A stretch of 64,000 bases of DNA from Cephalopachus bancanus (taxonomy: Eukaryota > Chordata > Mammalia > Primates > Tarsiidae). Positions 57,731 to 64,000 of the stretch are shown piece after piece. The position numbers and the translations under genes were made by a program. The DNA is taken from assembly GCA_027257055.1 (NCBI GenBank), contig JAPVLO010000570.1, positions 1,440,001 through 1,504,000 on the forward strand, given 5' to 3'. Below the pieces are notes generated by a model, which was not told the origin of the DNA, did not search any database, and was given only the letters and a program-made list of their open reading frames with translations. Position 1 is the stretch's first letter; every line of letters starts with the position of its first letter.

Positions 57731-58794
57731 AATACACGGTGATTTTACAGTTATAATAAACTGTAGTTGGGGTTTTGATACCACTTTAATAGCAAGCCCT
57801 TCTAAATATACATATATTTGAATAATAGCTTCGGGAGTACTCATGAAACCATTGGGCTTGAAAGTCACAAAGCTTCTGATGAATTAACAAGACTTCATTA
57901 ACAAGGCTTCATTCAAGATACAGTTGACTATAAATAATAGCAAAGAGAAATTAGAGATTAGATAAAGAAAAGTGTGAATACAAATAAAATTGGTGATGTT
58001 ACAATTTGTTAAACTTCTGGAAAAAAGGGAAAGATATCAAAAGATTCTAAAGAAAGTAATTTGAGGTTATTTGGATTGTTTGAAGAAGATATGGTCTAAC
58101 TTTGAGATTGATTTAAAGTGTGTTTTTATTCCACTTAAAACTCTTTACCTGAATATCTTGATGTGAAAAGTGTTTTTGTGGATTTCATGTTATATGGTGT
58201 TTTCCCATATAAGTATGTTTAAGTTCTTTATAACATAGTCTTATAAATCCAACAAAAACAAGGATAGAAGATCATAACAATACACAGCCAAGTGTTAAGA
58301 AGTTTATAGTTATTGCAAGTGCTGAATAGCTTGTTACAATGGAATGAAATGGCTCTAACACAGCTATTGTAGTTGATTTAACAAGGGAACTGACAACATG
58401 GAAAGGACTTTCTTTCCATCTGGACAACTTTTAGTCTGCCTGAATGTTACATTGTATCAGGTCATGAGGGCCTTCTTATAGTTAGAAGATGCTCAAAAAC
58501 TTATCAGCAGTCAGGAGTTTTCTTCAATGTGATTGAATAAGATAGATTCTCCAAAGAATATGTGAAAAGAGCCATGAAAAAGAAGAAAGTTTCCTTCCTC
58601 ACAGTTGAATGACTATAGTCACAACTGGCTGCAAAAGCCTAAGAAGATTTTGTCTACTGTCGATGCCTATTCAGGACTATTGTTAACTATACCACTTTAA
58701 GGAAGGAACAGTTTCTATACAGCAATATCATTTTACCTCATGAAAGAATAAAACTTAAAATGTAAACAATTTTTCTTTCTTCTAAAAGCATCAT
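57731..58794. other. Intergenic DNA without recognised feature
   Basis: No gene or repeat recognised. Confidence 0.5.
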
Positions 58795-58807
58795 TCAATC
58801 TTTTCTT

Positions 58808-58896
58808 TTCTTTTCTTTTTTTTTAGAAAGCAGGATTTATTGAGAGGACAAAAAAAAGAAAAGCTCCCACAGTGGGAGGGGACCCAAAGGGTTGCC
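58808..58896 (-). mobile_element. Very short retroposed insert, R-region-like (copy C)
   Basis: On the minus strand: ggcaaccctttgggtcccct, the CTCCCACTGTGGGAG palindrome, gtcctctc, AATAAA (plus 58836-58841), tcctgctttct and an A tail with (AAAG)n. Perfect 13-bp TSD tcaatcttttctt at 58795-58807 and 58897-58909. The best preserved of three copies. Confidence 0.88.
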
Positions 58897-58909
58897 TCAA
58901 TCTTTTCTT

Positions 58910-59479
58910 ATAGATGTGTTTTTATTAAGAGGAAAGAGTGTCATCGAATTTAGATTGACTCTCTAAAGCATACTTCAATCCAAATGGCCTAGTCAATTGA
59001 CCTTGGATGTGACCCAAAAGAAAGAAACCTTTATAAGCCTCTGGATAATTTCCCCAATGATTGGATGATGATAAAAGTAAGTTGAAAGTTTTAATTTGCA
59101 CTATTAAGGGATTTAAAATTTTTCAATTTTATATCAGAAGGAGCCCATTATGAATGAGGTCTGCAAGGTGTTCTATAGCAATTTTTAAACTCAGCTTAAT
59201 TCTCTCAATATACATTAAACTTGTCTATAGCTTTAATAATCTATGCATCTCTAATACTTTGAAATTGTCCCAAGACCACTAAACTAGTATGCAATAAACC
59301 TAAGATTGAAACACATATTATCTGACGTTAGTCTAATGCTGTTTCTATAAAGTCATAGAAATAATTTGTAAAATAAAGGAAATAAAAGTAAATTCAAGAC
59401 AAAAAGAAAGAGCCTATCAAGATGAGGAGTGAATGTGTTTTCAATCTCTGATAGTCATTTAATGCTTTTTTATCTTAGG
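58910..59479. other. Intergenic DNA without recognised feature
   Basis: No gene or repeat recognised. Confidence 0.5.
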
Positions 59480-60330
59480 TAAAATGTAAACACAGTGAAA
59501 CATACATTTTAAGCGCAGAAGTTAAAAATTTTTTAAAAATGTATACACCTATGTTAACATTACCCTAATTATGATATAGAACATTTCCGTCACACTACAA
59601 AGCTTCCTCGAGTCTGCTTCTAGTCAATTTCAACACCTATAGGCAAATATTATTCTTAATTCTAGAGGTAGGAATAAACAATGCATACTCCTGAACTTTA
59701 TAAAAGTGGATTCATACAATGTATACAATTTTGCATCTGACTTTTTTCACTCAACATATTTCTTACATTCATTTGCTTCCTATTAAATATTAGTATTTTT
59801 TTTTCTTTTTTAGCATAGTAGTAATATTTTGTATAATTTGTTATTTTAAGTAAATAACTATGAGTATAATTTTTGGGTCATAAAATGGGTATACATTTAG
59901 CTTTAAAAGAATCCGTCAAATTATTTCCAAAGTGACTACAAAATTTTTACTCATATCAGCAACATGGGGTAATCCCATTCATTCCACATCTTCACACATA
60001 TTTTGTATTTATTTGTCTTTTTAAATTTTATATATTTTAGAAGATGTGAAATGATACTTCATACAGGTTTTAATTTTTATTTAACAGTTGACTAGTAGTA
60101 TGGACATTTTTATGTCTTTAATGGCTATTTTTATGTCTTCTTTTCGTGGTATTTACTGTTTTGGTCGTGTTTTTGAAGTTTTTATTTTGGTTATTATAGA
60201 GTTGTAAGAGTTCTTTATATATTTTAAACATAGATCATTTATCAGTTATATGTATTACATTATTTGTCAGTCTGTGTCTTGCCTATTTATTTCTTTTTTC
60301 TTTTACTTTGACATATGATAATTTTAAATA
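59480..60330 (-). mobile_element. Ancient L1 (L1M-type) ORF2/3' remnant
   Basis: Plus strand shows 'gacttttttcactcaacata', 'ccaaagtgactacaaaattt', 'ggggtaatcccattcattcc' and 'agagttctttatatatttta', the reverse complement of an old L1 C-terminal ORF2 region. Highly diverged. Confidence 0.7.
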
Positions 60331-60399
60331 TTTGTGGGAATCAGATTGATATTTTGATAGAGGAATAGTCATCATTTATTTGTGTTGGAAAAATTCAAA

Positions 60400-60640
60400 A
60401 TTTTATCTTCCAACCATTGGCAAATGTACAATAAATTGTTGTTTACTATAGTCGTTCCATCATGCTATGGAACACTAAAACTTATTTCACCTATCTAGCT
60501 ATAAATTTGTATCTATTAATTAACCTTTCCCTATCCTCCCTACCATTTACAGTCTTTAATAACCAAAATGCTACTCTTCAATTACACGAGCCCAACTTTT
60601 TATTAGCTCCTACAAATGAGAAAGTATATTATTCATTTTT
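60400..60640 (-). mobile_element. Old L1 3' UTR fragment
   Basis: 'gtacaataaattgttgttta', 'ctatggaacactaaaactta' and 'cctttccctatcctccctac' are the reverse complement of L1MA/MB 3' UTR phrases. Confidence 0.7.
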
Positions 60641-61099
60641 AATGTGCTTTTCAATAATTAAAATAATTAACTGGATATGAACTTTTTTATGTTTATTATT
60701 TTTTATGCTATGCCTAAAAATGCTGTCTATCAGATTATGAAAATATTCTCACAAGTTTTAATCCAGAGGCTTTATGGACTTAGCTTTTACCTTAAAATTT
60801 ATAATAATATCAAATTATTTTGTGTGTGTGTGTGTGTGTGTGTGGTGAGAGTTATTGGACCAAAGCTCTTTTTCTTCACAGGAATTTTCAGTTCTTCCAG
60901 TATTATTTGTTGAAAAAAAGTTTCCTTCCCATACAAATAGACATAGTATTTTTGTAAAAAAAAACAGTTTGCAAAATAACATCAAAGAAAATGGTCATGT
61001 AGGAAATTCCAAGAGTCTTCTTCTACATAAAAACAATAAAAACATTGGCAAAACTGGTCAAAATCAATTTTTTGGCCCCTGGACACAAACCAAAAGTTT
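60641..61099. other. Intergenic DNA, (TG)n at 60822-60843
   Basis: No gene seen. Confidence 0.5.
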
Positions 61100-63420
61100 A
61101 TATCAACCCAGTAAGTGCTAATTCAAAATAACCAGCTTAATCTCTGTAAAAATGACAAGATTTGGAGAATTTTATCTTATCCTAGTACCATCCTTAGCCC
61201 AGATCATCAGTAGCCTTGAAAATAATAGCCTACATTCTTAGTATTGGTACACCTGGAGAACAAAAACAGATCTCATTTACAAACAATTATACTTATTTAA
61301 TCTGTCTGGTGATTTCCTGGAAGACCTTCTCAAAAGACTTACTTTTATTTAGCCCAACTCAGTAATCAGGAAACACTTGAAGCACAGGAGAAGAAAAGTT
61401 GGCAGTCAGTTTGGCTGGGATTGTCTGGAAGATCAGGAAGTCTTCCTACTAGAAAAAAAAGGGAGGGAAGTGTTAGATTAATAGCAGAGTACATTCCCAC
61501 AACAGAGTACTGAAATCCTAGCCACAAGAGAGCTTCTCTACCCAAATGTGTCTTATGGTTGGTAAGGGCTTTGGCCTAGGACCCCCGTGAAGGCATTGCT
61601 CCAAACAGAAAACACATTCGGGTGACATCCTTCCAAGACTTAAGCAGCTTTAGCATATTACCTTTTTGAAAGTTCATCCTCCAGAAGTCTGCATCTTGCC
61701 CTGTAATCCATCTCCCCATTCTGGGAACCCCACTGACATTCCCCAGTGTCTGTGCAGAGAGCTGTAGTGGCACAATACTGTCTGGATCCAATGATGCTAC
61801 AGGACACCCAAAATTCTAGCATACACAGAGTCTTACTTCCTAGGGAATGAACAGTGCAGTGAGCCAAGGAACAAAGAGAGCCAAAGTATGTGCTTTCCAA
61901 AGTCTGAAAACTGTCTTCCACTTTGGCACATTGCTTCAGCTACTGGTGCTTCCAGAAGCCAAATCAAACACTGCTCAGAGTCTGTGAGCTGTCTGGCAGA
62001 GGCTGTGAATGACAAACCTTCACCTACCAGCAGCACAACCTTTGTACTTAGACTCAAGTTCAAAGAGCAGAATCTCTACCCCTCTGCACACTGGCTTAGC
62101 TGTGGCTGCTACCAGGAGCTGCAAAGAGTATGCTATAGAGCCTAAAATGAGTCTGCAAAAACTCCTGACATCAATTCCAGCCCAACCAGCTGCAGGGCCT
62201 CTGTATTCTAGCATGCACTCTGAATATAGTCTTCCTTTGAAAATTTCTGTAACAGCTGCTGACACCAAGAGCTGAAATAAACATGCCCCAAAGCCTGAGA
62301 GCTGCCTGCAAAGAAATGCTGATAGTAACCTGCTCACACCAACAGCAGTTTTGTCCCTTCAAAAACAACACCACAGGTCATCCACCATAGCCTGCAGCCC
62401 TGCAAACCACCAGGGACCTGCAGTTAAGCCCATCTAGTCTGGCACTAGATTCCTAGTGCCTAAGCATGTAACCCAGGGACCTGAGGATCATTCCATCTAT
62501 TGCACCACCTCTGGCATTTGTGAAATTCCCTGGAAGTTCTGAAAACATACCCAACTGGCCTGTTGTCAATACCACCAATGACACCCACTTACATTTGACA
62601 ACTGGATACCTGGAAACTGGCCTGACAAATCCAATCAGCCACCACTAACATTAGTGAGTGACATCTTAAGTCCCAAGGAATTTTCCACTACCACTACTAC
62701 TATCATCATCCATGCCACACATGTTGCCAGAGACTTGAGAACCTACTCACTTCTCTGGCCTAACTCTGCCACAACCAAGACCTAAGCAAGTTGCCTGGAG
62801 GCCATAGAACTGGTCCACCTGGACCTGATAAAATGGAAGTCTACATATACAACCCAGGGGCCCAAGGACAGGCAAGCTCAGCCCACTGCTGCTACTACCA
62901 AGGCCTTAGGACTGGCCCAGCTGAAATCCTTATCACTAAAATAATATCACAACAGCCTCTATCAACAAGCACAGCAAAGTAATTGAGGAAATTACAGTCA
63001 TAACTGATGCTGTTCAGTATTTCCCAGAAAAGCAAGAACAGGAAATTTATCACTGTTGTACTGGTCCTACAAGAAATGCTTAAGGTACTTCTGCATCTTA
63101 AAGGTAAACATTTAATATTATAAAAATACACAAAAGTATAAGACTAACTGATAAAAGCAAACATATAAATGAGAAAGAGAATAGTCTCAAACATCACCAA
63201 TACAGAAAACTACCAAAACACAGTCAAAAATAAAAATAAAGGAACAAGGGACATAAAAATAACACAAAAAAATTAAAAATGAACAATGTCTCACATATCA
63301 ACAATAACTTTGAATGTAAACTGATTAAATTCTCCACTTAAAAGATATAGACTCACTGAATAGATTTTAAAAAAACATGATTCAACCCAGTGTTGCTTCA
63401 AAGAAGCTCACTTTGAGAAT
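61100..63420 (+). mobile_element. Ancient L1 5' UTR with reduced ORF1
   Basis: CCA/CTG-rich 5' UTR like that at 23010-24590 ('tggcctaggaccccc', 'acaacccaggggcccaagga'), then A-rich ORF1/ORF2-junction sequence ('gtaaactgattaaattctcc'). Most of ORF1 appears missing. The 5' end is uncertain. The several open frames here have no protein support. Confidence 0.6.
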
Positions 63421-64000
63421 GGAATAAATGCACACTCAAAAGCCATAGAATGATAAATTGGATAAAATATCATTAGGCAACAATATATTGTCTTCAAGAG
63501 ACTCACCTTACATGAAAGAACACTCACAAACTCAAAAAAGAGAATGAGAAACAAATTTCCAGCTAATGGAACACAAAACAAATCAGGAGTTGTGAACTTA
63601 ATGTCAGGCAAAATACTCTCTAAGCTTTCAAAAATTTAAAAAACAGAGGTTACTACGTAATGATAAAAGGTTCAATCCATCACCAAGAAGGATTCATCCT
63701 AAGCATACATGCATACAACATAGGAATAACAACTTTCATAAAGCAGCTTCTACGTAAACCAAAAAAAGATATTGACTCTAACACTATAATAGCTGGGGAT
63801 TTAAACACCCCACTAAAAACCCTAGACTGATCATCAAGACAAAAAGTCAACAAGGACATTCAAAACTGTAATGTGATGCTTGAACTAATGGACTTAATTG
63901 ATACCTACAGAATACTCCACCACACAACCACAGAATATACATTCTACTCACTGCCACATGGAACTTACTCTAAGATTGACCACATCCTCACCCATAAATC
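63421..64000 (+). mobile_element. Younger-type L1 ORF2 endonuclease, runs off the window
   Basis: From 'ggaataaatgcacactcaaa' the sequence follows the ORF2 start of L1-A (8190 onward), through 'aagatattgactctaacact' and 'agattgaccacatcctcacc' (IDHI motif), to the window end. Frameshifted throughout. Confidence 0.85.

Noticed and set aside
61576..62374. Cluster of overlapping 70-105-codon frames on both strands
   Set aside because: The region is old L1 5' UTR, GC-richer and poor in stops by composition; no domain or consistent start.

Overview
The window looks like intergenic primate DNA, most likely from a strepsirrhine (loris, galago or lemur). Two things point there. It has dimeric 7SL-derived Alu elements, which only primates carry. 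These Alus also carry variants unlike ape Alus, such as 'ctctacaataaat' in place of 'ctctactaaaaat', 'gtcgaggctg' in the right arm and a 3' end in 'ctccaactca'. The species itself is inferred. I found no host protein-coding gene, tRNA or rRNA. Almost all long reading frames are pieces of LINE-1 (L1) ORF1 and ORF2 or their antisense shadows.

Layout. 1-3572 is the 5' half of a minus-strand L1 that runs off the left edge. 3908-4303 is an old MaLR-type LTR. 5145-14307 is a 5'-truncated minus-strand L1 with a 13-bp target-site duplication (TSD), split by a 6.6-kb full-length plus-strand L1 (5579-12191) and an Alu. 14308-19460 is mostly single-copy-looking DNA with an Alu-in-Alu. 19461-20064 is a mariner deletion derivative. 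20121-21548 is a 1.43-kb solo LTR with TG...CA ends and a 6-bp TSD; it contains a broken ORF whose architecture recalls the U3 superantigen (sag) gene of MMTV-like betaretroviruses.

From about 23010 to 50592 lies one ancient plus-strand L1 (L1MA-like) blown apart by nested insertions: L1 fragments, Alus, a twin-primed inverted L1, a 3-kb L1, a full-length minus-strand L1 (about 33523-47030) that itself holds another full-length minus-strand L1 (37201-43812, perfect 14-bp TSD, intact ORF1), and a mariner that itself holds an L1 3' end. 51665-54890 holds more L1 3' ends, including a second twin-primed inversion. 55655-60640 holds MIR, an Alu and old L1 remnants in otherwise unremarkable AT-rich DNA. 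About 61100-64000 is an old L1 5' region joined to a younger ORF2 endonuclease segment running off the right edge.

The two most interesting signals are the sag-like solo LTR and a family of very short retroposed inserts seen three times (31237-31345, 51587-51642, 58808-58896). Each has an A-rich tail and its own TSD. The shared body resembles only the R region of a retroviral LTR (start of transcript to polyadenylation site). Other points of note are 71-bp tandem units in one L1 5' UTR, matching TTTC/TTCC microsatellites at the same ORF2 site in two L1 copies, and a 73-bp internal duplication in an L1 ORF1.
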